64,000 nucleotides of DNA from Theobroma cacao (taxonomy: Eukaryota; Streptophyta; Magnoliopsida; Malvales; Malvaceae). Location of the stretch: assembly GCF_000208745.1 (NCBI RefSeq), contig NC_030858.1, positions 36,981,283 to 37,045,282 on the forward strand, in the 5' to 3' direction. Below are positions 48,300 to 60,729 of the stretch, one piece after another. How positions within the stretch are numbered: position 1 is the first letter of the stretch; each line of letters starts with the position of its first letter. A program made the position numbers and the translations under genes. The notes below the pieces were generated by a model. It was not told the origin of the DNA and did not search any database. It saw nothing but the letters and a program-made list of their open reading frames with translations.

Positions 48300-50119
48300 A
48301 TGACCTCTACGCAGCAGCGCATGCAACAGAGTAGCTTTAGAGGGATCGTCATTTATTTCTTCATAGCCATGGCTTTGCTTTACATTCTGTACTCGAATCT
48401 CCTGCTGAGCAATGACCGCAAAGATTGTCCTGATGTAACCAATCTCTCCACAAAAATTGAAGCAGCAGTACCCTTCAACTATTCCCCCACCACCTCTTCA
48501 CAAGTTGAAAAAATTGTAGAGGAAAAGAAAGTAGAGCCTGTACTTGAACCAGCCCCAGGTTACCATCGATATGACTTAGAGCTGAAACACATTGCTTTCG
48601 GGATCGCAGCTTCCTCAAATTTGTGGGATATCAGAAAAGAGTACATAAAAGTATGGTGGAGGCCGAATGAGACTAGAGGGGTAGTTTGGATGGATAAGCA
48701 AGTAAGGACCAGGAGAAATGAAGGGCTGCCTGAGATTCGGGTTTCTCAGGACACTTCCAAGTTTAAGTACACAAACAAGCAGGGCTCGAGATCGGCACTG
48801 AGGATTTCAAGGGTTGTTTCGGAGACACTTAAGCTTGGAATGAAGGATATCAGTTGGTTCGTAATGGGGGATGATGATACAGTTTTTATTGTGGACAATG
48901 TGGTAAGGGTGCTTTCCAAGTATGATCATACACAGTTTTATTATGTTGGGAGTGCATCAGAGAGTCATATTCAGAATATATTTTTTTCATATGCTATGGC
49001 CTTTGGAGGGGGTGGATTTGCAATAAGCTATCCATTGGCAAAAGAATTGGCAAAGATGCAGGATAGGTGCATCCAGCGATATCCAGCATTATATGGCAGT
49101 GATGACAGGATTCAGGCTTGCATGGCTGAGCTAGGAGTGCCTCTCACCAGGGAACTTGGCTTCCATCAGGTAATCTTCGGCCTCTTCGATTTCGCTCTTG
49201 CCCTATTCACAATGGGAAAGAATGAAAATATATGAAATTATAAACTAGTTATAAATTTATAAAGTAGGATAGGAAAAGGAAGCCCTTCTTTATCTTCATT
49301 CAAGAATTTGGAAAGCGGGGGTAACTTGTTTTTTTCTTATGCTTGTACAGTATGATGTTTATGGAGAACTATTAGGCCTGCTGGGAGCCCACCCAGTGAC
49401 TCCATTGGTATCACTCCACCACCTAGATGTAGTGGAACCTATATTCCCTGGCATGAAACGAGCCAGAGCCCTTGCACACCTGCTTGAAGCTGCCAAAGAG
49501 GACTCGGCAAGTCTGGTGCAGCAATCCATCTGCTATGACTCGAAACGATTCTGGTCAATCTCAGTCTCTTGGGGCTATGTGGTTCAAATCTCGAGGGGAG
49601 TAATGTCTCCCAGAGAGCTTGAGATGCCCACTAGAACTTTTCTTAATTGGTATCGGAGGGCTGATTACACTGCTTATGCATTTAACACTAGGCCCGTCGA
49701 AAGGCACCCTTGCCAAAAGCCTTTCGTTTTCTATATGAGCAAGATCAAGTATGATCGTGCTAGGAAGCAGACAATAGGGGTGTATTATCGCCATAAAACA
49801 CGCAGCCGTTATTGCCGTTGGAGAATGGCCTCTCCTGAGAGAATTTATTCTGTTGTAGTCCTAAAGAAACGAGATGATCTTCGATGGCAGAAGGTGCACT
49901 TTCTACGCTTTTTCTATTCAGAATGTTATTGAGTAGAACACTGTCCAAAGAAATTACAGATGCTGTTACTAACTGAATCCCAATTTCGTTTTGTAGTCGC
50001 CAAGGAGGGATTGTTGCAGAGTTCTTCCATCAAGGAAAAATAATACAATGGTTTTATCAGTAGGAAATTGCAGAGAGGGTGAGGTTAATGAATTACAGAC
50101 GAAAAGGGGATCTTCATAG
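48300..50119 (+). CDS. DUF604/Fringe-like glycosyltransferase
   Basis: Three exons, 48300-49169, 49351-49893 and 49997-50119, join in phase 0 to 511 aa with GTAATC and GTGCAC donors and ACAG/GTAG acceptors. Residues about 15-36 (GIVIYFFIAMALLYILYSNLL) form a signal anchor, so this is a type II membrane protein, most likely Golgi. The catalytic part contains HIAFGIAASSNLW, WWRPN, the DxD-type metal/nucleotide-sugar motif as GDDDTVF (Asp191-193) and GGGGFAISYPLA. The middle exon carries HHLDVVEPIFP, and the last exon encodes the Cys-rich SPRRDCCRVLPSRK tail typical of the plant DUF604 family. The family resembles Fringe beta-1,3-GlcNAc transferases; donor and acceptor here are unknown. Confidence 0.9.
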
Positions 50120-50549
50120 GTCTTTTTTTTTTTTTTTATCTTCTTTTTTCACCATGGCCCAAGGCATACAGCATACAAGAATAAGTTTAATGCCAAGGGT
50201 CTCAAGAAGAACAGAGATCAGAGGTAATTTTGATACTCCAACAGGCTCAGGAAAGAAAACTATTTGCCCACATTACTAATCATGAAATGAGTCATACATG
50301 ATTGCATGCGTTTCTCTCTTGTTGGTGTCTGTATTTGTAATTCAATACAAACAAATCAACAACAGTTTATATGCAGAATCACTTGTTACAGAAGGTTCCC
50401 TTACTATCTCTTTTGCCATATTCATGATACAGCAAAAGGAAAAATGTTGTACCTCTAATTCCATAAGGGGGGCACTTGAGATCCTAACTACAACATCGAC
50501 AGAAAAGAGAATTCCTAAAAACTGTTTTCTATTTTCAGAAACAAATTCT
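50120..50549. other. Converging 3' flanks
   Basis: Region between the glycosyltransferase stop and the stop of the minus-strand membrane protein. No gene was recognised. Confidence 0.5.
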
Positions 50550-51598
50550 TCAATTACTTTCACTCACTGCATGTGCTTCAGTTCCATTCCCTGTGAGATT
50601 CTGTGGGACTGAGGCGATTGGAGATGTAGCAGACGCCAGGATGGCGAGTTCAATCTGAGAAGTATTAAGAGGCAATGGCATTTCGACCGGATGTATGGCC
50701 ACAATTCTGCCATCCTTGATCTCCACAGTCACTGCTTTAATTTTCAAACCAAAAACAAAAGATTCAGAGGTAATCAACACTGAGCAAAAGCAAGTTTTTG
50801 AGATACACGAAAGTAGTTTCGTCTGCAATTGCCTTTTCTTTTTCTTTATATCTGCTTTCTTGAGGGTCAAACAAGATGGCATAACCCCAAAAGCTATTTT
50901 ACTACTGTCAGAATCAAAACAAATTCTGGCTTCTGAGGCATCCAATGAATAGAAACCAAAAGGAATGATCATTTAAGCAACTTAATGATTTTCTTTCCTT
51001 TTCATGCCATTTTTCTTGAGATCCAAACAAAGGCTACAGGACGATTTAGCAATAATTCTAATAACAGAACTGCTTAGAATGAGACTGCAAAAGCTTTAAT
51101 TTCTTTTATTCTCACACTGTAATCACAATCAAGACACAAATAATGGTCTAAAGATTAATAAATAATAATTAACAGAAGCCGAGAAACTATCAAACAATTA
51201 TTAGCAAAAAGCCAGCTTCAATTTAACCCATCAAAGAAATAAAGCCAGAAACTTTACTTCCTCACCAATGAACAGACAAGAAAGGGAACATTTGAAGAAA
51301 AACTAGAAAAGGGATCTTGAAAACGAATGCACCCAATCTAGGACAACATCAAGACAGACAGAAATCAGAATAAAGAAGGGAGAGCTTGCATGGTTTATTG
51401 AAAATCTTGCAGAAGAACATCAACGCTACCTGGACGAGAGAACCACCAGAGGATGAAGAAACTGAGTAGGACGACCACGGGAATGGCATGGGTCCATTTC
51501 TCTGCCAATGGAAACACTCGAGACTTAGAGGCCCCTCTTTCCTTCTTGGCAACTTTACCCTGTGGTAGCGAAACTGGAAGATGACCAGGTCTCATCAT
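50550..51598 (-). CDS. Small single-pass membrane protein, plant-specific
   Basis: Two exons, 51598-51430 and 50731-50550, encode 116 aa. The join CCAG|TG restores the phase and reads WWFSRPVTVEIKDGRIVAIH. The N-terminus is basic (MMRPGHLPVSLPQGKVAKKERG). Residues 38-54 (AIPVVVLLSFFILWWFS) form one membrane helix. The C-terminal part (VEIKDGRIVAIHPVEMPLPL, then LAILASATSPIASVPQNLTG) is well conserved in a plant family of unknown function, as far as I recognise it. Splice sites are GTAGCG donor and AAGCAG acceptor. Reading through the intron from either exon soon reaches a stop or gives unrelated residues, supporting the splice. Confidence 0.75.
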
Positions 51599-52341
51599 GT
51601 TTCAGGAGATCTGCTTTTCTTCAAGCTGCTTGAGAGAGAGAGAGAGATTTGCTGAAGATTGAGATGGAGAAAACGTTTGGCGTTGTCTTGTAGGGAGCTG
51701 AAGTAAGAGGGCTATGGTTTGCGGTTAGTTAGTTTGGCTTCTAACGACTTTAGGCGGGAAATCTTTTGGTATGCGACAGGAAGAGAACTTTGTGGGAATC
51801 CAAAACTTTTTCAATCTTAGCAAAGGTTTGGAATTAGAAAGCAATAACTGGGTGAACTCAGCCCAGCGGAGCTTAGCTGAAGCCTTTCCAAGATCCTAAT
51901 GAATGCGGCTTTCTTTCTCATAACTGACGTTTAATGATATATAAGCTAATACTGAATATTCACTTCGTACATGTAAGACTGCAAAAGTGACTCTTGAGTT
52001 TGGAATTTGGGGTTAAAATTAACAAATCACCCTTTTCATTGTAGGATTAAGCACGAGAGCAACATGGGAAGGAACTCATCACTGTGAATAGTAAGGTTAA
52101 TTTATTATTAGGTGAAAATGGTTCCTACAAAGAAGCATCCTACATACAAGGACCCCAACTCACATGTACAGCAGCAGAAGTGGGGGGAAAGGAAGAAAGG
52201 AAATCTCTGTATGTGAAGATTTAAAGATGGAAAGTGTGCCAGTTATCTTCTGTGATGCAAAAATTGATAACCAGGCACTGTGAATTAACACCGCTGAACA
52301 ATATTTGCCACTTTCTTTTATTTCTAATTTTGTCCTCCAGC
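51599..52341. other. Intergenic region
   Basis: Promoter of the small membrane protein (with a GA repeat near 51635-51648) and the 3' flank of the kinase. No gene was recognised. Confidence 0.5.
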
Positions 52342-55152
52342 TCAGTAAGTCTTAGGCTCATGATCTGCAACTGGTCCTCTATCGTCATCCCTAGTCACAG
52401 CCAATGTAGCAGTGCTCCTGCGAGAGCTCTGAACAGGATTGCTTGGGTCATATTGCTGGGAGGCTAGGTAATTCAGAGCCATAACCACATCGGATATGGC
52501 TGGCCGCATATTAGGTTGCTCCTGAACACACATTGCAGCAATGGCAAGCGCTTGGTACAGACCTCTCACAGGGTATTGACCTTGCAGCAGAGGGTCAACC
52601 ATTCGTGAAAAATTCCTTCGATCTCTGAACATGGGCCGTGCCTGCAAGCAAATAAGCAATTAAGCATTTATAGAACAGATCCAAGGAACCACTTGCAATA
52701 ATTACTATTTCCCTTCATCAACTTGCCTTCTAAAACCAGTTCCTTAATTGCTATATAATAGTAGAATTATCAGCTAGAAGACACAGGACAAAAACTACAC
52801 TTGGCCAAAAATATTTAACCCACAATTTCTTACAGAATTTCCTTATAAAATGAAGATATCAAAGCAAAAGATAGATGACACTTCCAGCAAACTTATTAAG
52901 GAAAAAATCAATTGAGATTATATACTACAAAACAAAACCAGATTCATCACTATCGCACTTTTAAACAGAACTACAATCCCAATAAATATGATAAACAGGC
53001 CAAAATGAGTGAAGACGGAAGAATGATTTTTAACAGACAATCTTAAAATGGAAATATAACCAATTGAAATATCAAAGACATTAATTAATAAAAGTGGAAT
53101 AAGCTTTATCTTACCCATGCAACAAGATTTTGCTCCCCATGATCTCTTGTATTGTCGATTGCTTTCCTACCAGTAATTAGTTCCAAAAGGACAACCCCAA
53201 AGCTGTAAATATCTGATTTAAAGGTCAGCTGTCCAGTCATTGCATAATCTGGCGCACAATATCCATATGTCCCCATAACCCTTGTAGAGACATGAGTCTT
53301 ATCCCCAATGGGACCCACTTTGGCCAACCCAAAATCAGATAGCTTCGGATGGTATCCCTCACCAAGCAAAATATTGGAGCATTTCAAGTCACGGTATATG
53401 ACAGGGGGCTTCATTTTATCATGCAAATATTCTAAGCCCCTTGCAGCACCAGCTGCTATTTTCATCCTCATGTTCCAATCAAGTGGTTTTCTGCTAGGTG
53501 GAAGATCTGTAGCCATGGAGGAGAAACGATAAGAAAGTTCATGACATAATTGGTAGAGATATCATAAAAGGTAAACAGTAAAATAACAAGATCAGCACGG
53601 AAATGCTAAGAAGATTTTGCTTACCATGTAAATGGTTCTCCAAAGACCCTAATGGCATGTACTCATAAACCAGTAGTCTCTGCTCATCCTCAGCACAAAA
53701 CCCTATCAATTTTACTAGATTTGGGTGCTCAGCCATGCTTAATGTCAGTACTTCAACAACAAACTCCCTAACGCCCTGAACACCATTACGATCAAGTTGC
53801 TTGATAGCGACAACCTACATCAGAAAAAAAAAAGAACAGCAAAGTAACCACCAAATTCACCAAAGATAATGCAGAACTGAGATATAATACAGGTTCACCT
53901 AGTATAATACAGGTTTGTTAAGTTGAACTGAGATATAAAACAATTAAGTTAAGTAAACCAAGTAATTGAGTAACAAAGTTTTGATAGGATATATTCATAA
54001 TTTTCAACAACATTGACAGCAAGACAATATAAACTCAACTAACCTCGTTTGTTTTCTCCAAGAATCCCTTGTAAACTTTTCCGAAACCTCCTTCGCCCAA
54101 GAAACAATCCGATCTAAAGTTGCCTGTTGCAGCTGCGAGCTCAGCAAATGTAAATGATTGTGCCAGTTGGCTAGCTTTTCCATCCTTGGAAACCTCATCA
54201 TTCAAATTCAAATTCTTTACATCCAACGATAACTGGTCATCCTTGGCTACCTCTTCCTTCTTTACACTCTCATATGGACTGACTTTCAGTGCGTCTTTTA
54301 GCAGATGTATCAAAAACCAAACAAAAAAAACCAAGAAAAAGACATAAGCCAAGGCCCCATGAATAGGAAAGGCCAAACAGAGATTTTTGTTTATAAATGG
54401 CCACAATCATCAATTTTTAAAGTGAACAAAGAACAAACAAGGACAAATAGAACACCCAGTACGGATTTTGGATTATAGAATTGATCTTTCTTCCCTATCA
54501 TGCAAACAAACAAAAAACCTACTAACATAATTGCACATACAGCACATGTTAAGAAGATACTATATAAAAATTTCACCAATACATCATAATTAAATCACTA
54601 CCAATCTGCTCAAAGAACATATTAAATGGATAAAAGAAGTACTTAAAACGCGAAGTCATTAGCTTTAACAATGGAAAAATATGAGATATAGAGAAAGAAA
54701 ACATCATGACCAAAGAAGAATCCATTTTGATTTCAACACCCCTTATCAACAAAAAACCAAAGTAACGAAAAATTGTAAAAGAAAATTGGGTTAGGAAGAA
54801 AATCGACAACAAAAATGTTCTAAAATCGGATACCTTGATTTCCTAGGAGAACAACAGAAAGATCAAGAGTGGCACATATCGAAACAAAAAAACACAAGAA
54901 AAATAGTGATAACAGCAACAACAAAAATCAAACACATGATCAGACACAATGCATTTCATTTCACAAAAAAAAAAAAGAGAAAGAAAACAATAAAAAAATG
55001 CATAGAATTAAAACATATTCAATACCCGAACTGGCTTGTGTATGATCATGGTGTGTGTTTCTCTTGCTGCTGTAGTCACTCCCGTTCCTGTTCTTGTTTG
55101 TTGGCTTCTCTGATCTTTGGCTTGAATTCCCAGCGCAACAAAAACAACCCAT
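52342..55152 (-). CDS. Receptor-like cytoplasmic kinase, RLCK-VII/PBL family
   Basis: Five exons (55152-55026, 54294-54044, 53814-53625, 53506-53115, 52641-52342) join in frame to 419 aa. MGCFCC at the N-terminus offers N-myristoylation (Gly2) and palmitoylation cysteines, so the kinase should sit at the plasma membrane. The kinase domain has [16 protein letters not shown] with Lys131, [11 protein letters not shown] with Asp229, DFGLAKVG at 247-254 and the RLCK-VII activation segment [17 protein letters not shown]. The usual APE motif reads APD. These kinases relay signals from pattern-recognition receptors to MAP-kinase cascades. The closest clade by eye is PBL5/PBL7/PBL27, but I cannot choose. 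The exon-2 acceptor (CTAAAAG|AC) was chosen over one 12 bases further in because DALKVSP matches relatives. Confidence 0.9.
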
Positions 55153-55194
55153 ACTCAATAATAATTATAAAACAATAATAATTGTAATTAAAAT

Positions 55195-55260
55195 CTTTCC
55201 CTCCTTTTCTCTATTTTTCTTTCCCTTTCTCTCTCCTTCTTTCTTTTTTCCTGCTCTTTC
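55195..55260 (-). promoter_or_regulatory. GA-rich leader/core promoter tract of the kinase gene
   Basis: A nearly pure pyrimidine run on the plus strand is a GA-rich tract on the transcribed strand. It lies just upstream of the kinase start, as is common in plant leaders and GAGA-type core promoters. Confidence 0.4.
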
Positions 55261-55399
55261 TCAGCTGCACAGAGAAAATTTGAACCCCCAAGAAAGTACC
55301 AACAGAACAGAAGGAAAAGCAAATGCTTCGAAAGAGAGAGAGGAGAGGAAGACAAATTAGTACAACCTTAGGAGAAAGAAAATCAGAACGAAGGAAAAT

Positions 55400-58300
55400 A
55401 AATTTTCATTTGAGGGTTTTATTCGTTCTATTTCTTATAATTTTAGGTAGTATTCAGGCGTAAACCAATTCAGGAAGACTCGTTGAAGACTAAACTCAAA
55501 AGAATGCGCCACGTCATATAGAAAAGGGTTTTTGGGTCATATCATGTGGGAGAAACAGTGCAGTAGTTTTTTGTCCGGTTCCTGTTCTTAAAAAAAACCC
55601 ATTTGCTTACGTGGTGGCCTTTGATTGTCCCACAGTGATTCGGCCGCGAGTCAGTCGTCGCAACAGATCTTTGTCCTCTTGTATAGTGGAAAAACAAAAT
55701 TTTCTTTTTTTTTTTTGTTTGTGTGAGTGCCACTTGGCAGGTGACGTATGCATCACAGCCAGCCTTTAATCACCGTCTAATATTTCAAATTTAAGGAAGG
55801 TCAAACGTTTCGGAGGGAGCCACCTGGATTGTGGGACCCACTGGCACACGCGGTTTTTTGTATTCATGATTCATTTAACAGCTGAACGGTGATCCACGCG
55901 TTTCAAAAAAAATTAAAAATACTCGCAATCAACAGTCTAGAGGATCCAGGCCAATGGTGCGGTTACATCTGTCAGGCTTGAACTGGGTTCCACAGCAGCT
56001 GATCACCGCTGGAATTTAAATTTCACTGTACATCAGTTGGTAAACGCTTTGGAATTCGGTTTAGCGCAGGCAGGAAAGTTCCAGCCTCCAGGAATTTTGC
56101 AATCCTTTCCCCTTTCCCATTTAATACTACTAATATTTTTAAAACTTAATTTCCCATAAATTTTATGCCTTTGTTTTTCAATTTTCTAAAATTTTCATAT
56201 ATTATTAATAAATTAAATATTATAATCTTGTTAATAAATAAAAATAAAAATTCAAAACCCTCAAAAATAAATATTTGTAATTTTAAAAATATTTATTTTA
56301 AGAATTTTAGAATTAATTTTTACATATATATGAAATAACATTATGTAATTCAATGATAATTTATAAATATTATATATTTTAATAATATTTCTGTTATATA
56401 TTTGTACATACACTCTTTTGTTAAAAATAAAATGTTACCTCTCATATTTATACAATTCTTTAAAAAAAAATTATATTATCACTTTCTTATTGAAATCATC
56501 TTACCGCTTCATGTATTAAAAAAGTTATATTTATGAATGATAATTAATCAAATAGTTACATCCTCAAATTCAATATTACTAAGATTAAACACTTCGAGAT
56601 ACGTGTAAAAAGAACAAAGATTTTCTTACTTTTTTAGTTCTAATTTTGAATTTAAAGTAAAATTACAAGTAAGTTTCAACTTATTACAAAAATACTGTTT
56701 TTATGGAAATGCCCAAATAAATGGAAATTCTTCTCCATTGATTTGACATTAATTAAACAAGCATTGCATAAACAAATGTCAAGCAAAGCTTAAGTTTCAA
56801 GGTAATTGCTCTTTATATATAGTAATTAGTATCATTAATGATTACTTTTGCCAAATATGAAAAAAAAAAACTTAATTTTAAAGTATATAAAGGTACAAAT
56901 TTTGTTAAGAGACCAAGATTTATAAGTTTAGAAAAGATTACATTTTACATGAATTATCAATATGTCATAATCTTTTTTAAAAAATAGCTCGTATACAATT
57001 TATTTCTAAAATAATTTTATAATTAATAATGCATTTATATATCTGTTCAAGTTTTAATAAATTTAGCACAATAAATATAAATAAAAAAAACACGAGAGTT
57101 TCAATCAACAAAGTAGTTCGACGGGTGGATTTTTTTTTTAATTTTGATTATAAATTTAAATTATAATAATATGAAGGATACAAAAACTATATACCTAATT
57201 CCCATACGTGTTCATAAATCCAATCAAATAACAACATAATTAGGGCATGGCCGGTGCACCAAAAGGTCTAGAAAACAATATTATATTATGATTGATATAG
57301 AAACTTCCAACTATATAAAAAAAAATCATTGGTTAATTATCAAAAGAAACAGAAGCCACATGTAGGGGTAAGATCAATAATAAAAACTTAGGTAGATTAA
57401 TACACTTGGCACATACCCAAACCAAAATTGGGATTTAAATGTTATATTTTACCTAAAGTTTTGAGATATTTATTTCATTAATGATTTGATTTAATTATCC
57501 CAAAGTTGATGAGTGGGGTATTTGGACTAAGACAGACAGAAAAGATTGGTGGTTCATTACCAATTAGAGACATCCAACCGTTTTTTCAGTTAATTTTTTT
57601 TTCCAATGAGAGCTTAAACTAATGATCATGTTTGGCAACCAAGATTTTATGTCTAAGCAAAAAGACAGGACATTTACACATGACAGGATTTTTTAACGGA
57701 ATTTTTTATCAAAATTTGTTAATAATTATATTTTTATTGGATTTTTAACTTTTTTTGACAAAAAAATGGGAACTTTTTTTAGTGTGAAGAGATTAAAATA
57801 AGTGGAATTAGAAGCTTAATTGATAATATTAAAAGCTAGTAAAGTGGTAATCCCATGTGCTTGGCTTGTAAAGGAAAAAGCTTTGTTTCACCAAAATTGA
57901 TATGGAAATCATCCTTTTCTTTATCTCTAACTCGCTTTATTTGTATTTTGCAATTTTTTTAATTTAGACTCAATTAATTAGTCATGATATTTTTTTAAAA
58001 GTTTAATTTAACTTACGCGTGTAATTCATAGGTTTGTGTATAAAATTTAAAAGTTTTATCATCGATATATATAATAAAATTAAAAAAAAAAAAAAAAAGC
58101 ACAAGGAACATAATTTCATGTATGATTGATTCATAGTCACAAAAGTCACAAAGGGGGACCAAATACCTCATTGCCCTTTATTTTTTTTTGCTTTTGTGTT
58201 GTAATTGGTAGCAATTAATAAAGCCACAGTTTAGGACTTTTAGGGCCAATTGTTTTGTGTCAGACAAAAGTTGACCTTTGAGTTGTTAATTAGAATTGTA

Positions 58301-60729
58301 GTCCCAAAATTTTGTTTTTAAATTTGGATTTTGTTAATAATTATTATATTAAATAGTATTATATATGGTATTAAATTCTTTTATTTAGTATAAATATGTT
58401 TTAATGATATATATTAAAACATATTTTTAAGAGACACCATAATAATTTTTTTTAAAATATTAATAACTCAAATTTAAACTCGAACTTTTTTTTTTGTTAT
58501 TTAAAAAGAAAAAGAAAGAACAAAATAACACCTTTTGAGAGGTAAAGACTCATTGCTCACATTTTTTCTTTTCATTTGCTTGTATCCAACAACAGTAGCA
58601 GAAAGTTCCCACTTATTACTTATCAGCTTTGCAATAATCATGCTTTGCTTTATGAAATTGTTCTTTTCCCCTTTTCCCATTGTTTTAATGTAAAAAGAAT
58701 TCCCTTAATAATAGACACAGTGATTATATATTCGAATATTTAATTCATTAATTAATACATTATCTTCTATCAAAATAATAAGATTTAAATCTTCTTTTTT
58801 CAAAACATAAAAATAAAGATAAAGATTATAGAGATAGGCATAGAGCCATTTATTTAGTTCCTATTTTCATTTCCCCCCCACCCCCCCCAAGTTTGAGCTC
58901 ATGTTCTTACTCTATTCAGGCATAGATAGGAGTCCAGGAAGGAGATTGTCTCTTTCAAATTAGGTTAATAGACATCTATTTCCTTGATGCACATATTGAA
59001 AAGCGACAGATTTACGACATTACTTGAAGACATACAATGATTTAAATTACTGTTAAAATAAGAGAAAATCTTGATCTATAAACTCGAAACTCTGATATTG
59101 GGTCTCTATCTTCATTGATGCACATGCTATGGTAAATGAGTGAAATCTTGAAGCTTAAGTTTAAGACTTTCTTTCCTTCACTCACCCACTTTCTAGACAA
59201 TGATTTAAAGTTGTGAAAGGAAGGGGAGCTTTAGCCTTTTGTCAATCTTTCCTTCCTACTGATTTTCTTCTTTGTCAATAAAGCCTGAAACAAATGTTGA
59301 CCATGTGTCTTGCCAGATACTGCTAGCACTTAAGGAGTGGGGGGTGAAGTTAAAAGAGAAGGAATACTTTACATGGCGTATAGCAAGGAATCAAACAAGT
59401 TATGGTACATTTTCTTCTGCCAAAATATCGTGGTTGTTGATCCACCATTTAATATAATCCATCAATGCTGTTGCCAATTGCATTCAAGAGGAGCAACCAC
59501 CATTGCATTTAAGAAAGATCCTGTCTAATTGTAGAAATATAAATTTTTTTTATCTCGTTTCATAATTTTATATGTGTTTTATCTTATGTTATTAATTAAA
59601 AACTTTAATAAGATAAAAGATTTATTAAACACAAGATATAAAATTACGAAAAAAATATCAAACGAGATATCAAATAAGACAGAAAATTTCTACTCGAATA
59701 TTTTGAAGTTCTTATCCTAAAGTTGGAAACAGTTCATTAAAATGTTATTGCCATTACTATAATATCTTCAACCAATTCGATCTTCTATCCAAGAGTTGAA
59801 GGAGCTAGGAAGAGTGCCCAAATTTCTAGGGGCTGAGAGGGAGCAAATTCTTTGCTTATCACAAACTCTCTAATGGCCCAAGCTGTTAAATGAGTCAGCA
59901 ACAGCTAAAAAAAGAGGTCATGGTTTGGTTTGAAGTTGAGTGTAGGCCCTCCTTTCAGCTATATAAACCTTCCTGCCTTCTACGGTTTGCCTTGTCGTAT
60001 TTCCTTTTTCTAATTAAGGAGAACCGCTATTCTGGTAGCAGATTTCACTTTTTCAATGACAAGGTCGTGTAGTTAATTTGTACGAGTCCTACAAGTTTAC
60101 TTTGCATCCGACCAAGCACTTCCCTTGACTTCCATCCAGTTTCTGGAACAAGAATTCTGCATTCACAGAGACCAACTGACGCTAGAACCCAGAATTCATC
60201 ATCTGGTGTTTGTTTCTTATGTCTGAAAATTGAAACCTTGTAAACCATGGGTGACATAGCCTATTTCCTGATCATGAGATTCAGTGAAAGAACTGCCACC
60301 ATTGAAGATCCATAGAGGGAGCTTCAGTTAGATATAATTGCATCATCCTATTAAGAATAAATAAGATTTCTAGTTAAGAATTGAATTAGGACAACAGAGT
60401 TTGAAGTACAGAGACACCAACGCCTGCTTAATTCCATGAAGAATAATAGGAAATTATCCCATCCAAGATCAGTCTCCATGCAGCAATTCATCATAGTTTA
60501 CAATGATAACATACAGTTCAAACTATTCATATAAGTTCTAAAATTCTATTGTTTGTTTTCGTGCAATATACTATTAGCCCCTCATCAAAGGAAAAGAGAA
60601 AAAAACCCATCAGTCCATATGGAATGTATTCCTTCCCTAAACACACAGCCAGTGCTCGTCTCATTTACAAATATTTATATGCATTAGCAGGGAAAAGGGT
60701 CAAGTTAGCAATCTGCAACCCTGCCTGTG
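55400..60729. other. Large gene-poor A+T-rich region
   Basis: No gene was recognised over about 5.3 kb. The left end carries kinase promoter sequence with several ACGT-core words (CACGTC near 55510, TACGTGG near 55608, GACGTA near 55743). A poly-C tract lies near 58873-58889. Short ORFs at 59272-59528 and 60257-60045 match nothing I know. Confidence 0.5.
59545..59700. mobile_element. Small inverted-repeat (MITE-like) element
   Basis: TATCTCGTTT.ATA.TTTT and GTGTTTTATCTTA on the left reappear inverted on the right (TAAGATAAAAGATTTATTAAACAC, AAACGAGATATC), giving imperfect arms of about 60-70 bases. There is no coding capacity. Related words occur in the PHOT1 intron 3 repeats. Confidence 0.45.

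Noticed and set aside
59272..59528. Two short ORFs as a possible gene
   Set aside because: No recognisable domain and no partner exons; they lie in an A+T-rich desert next to a MITE-like element.
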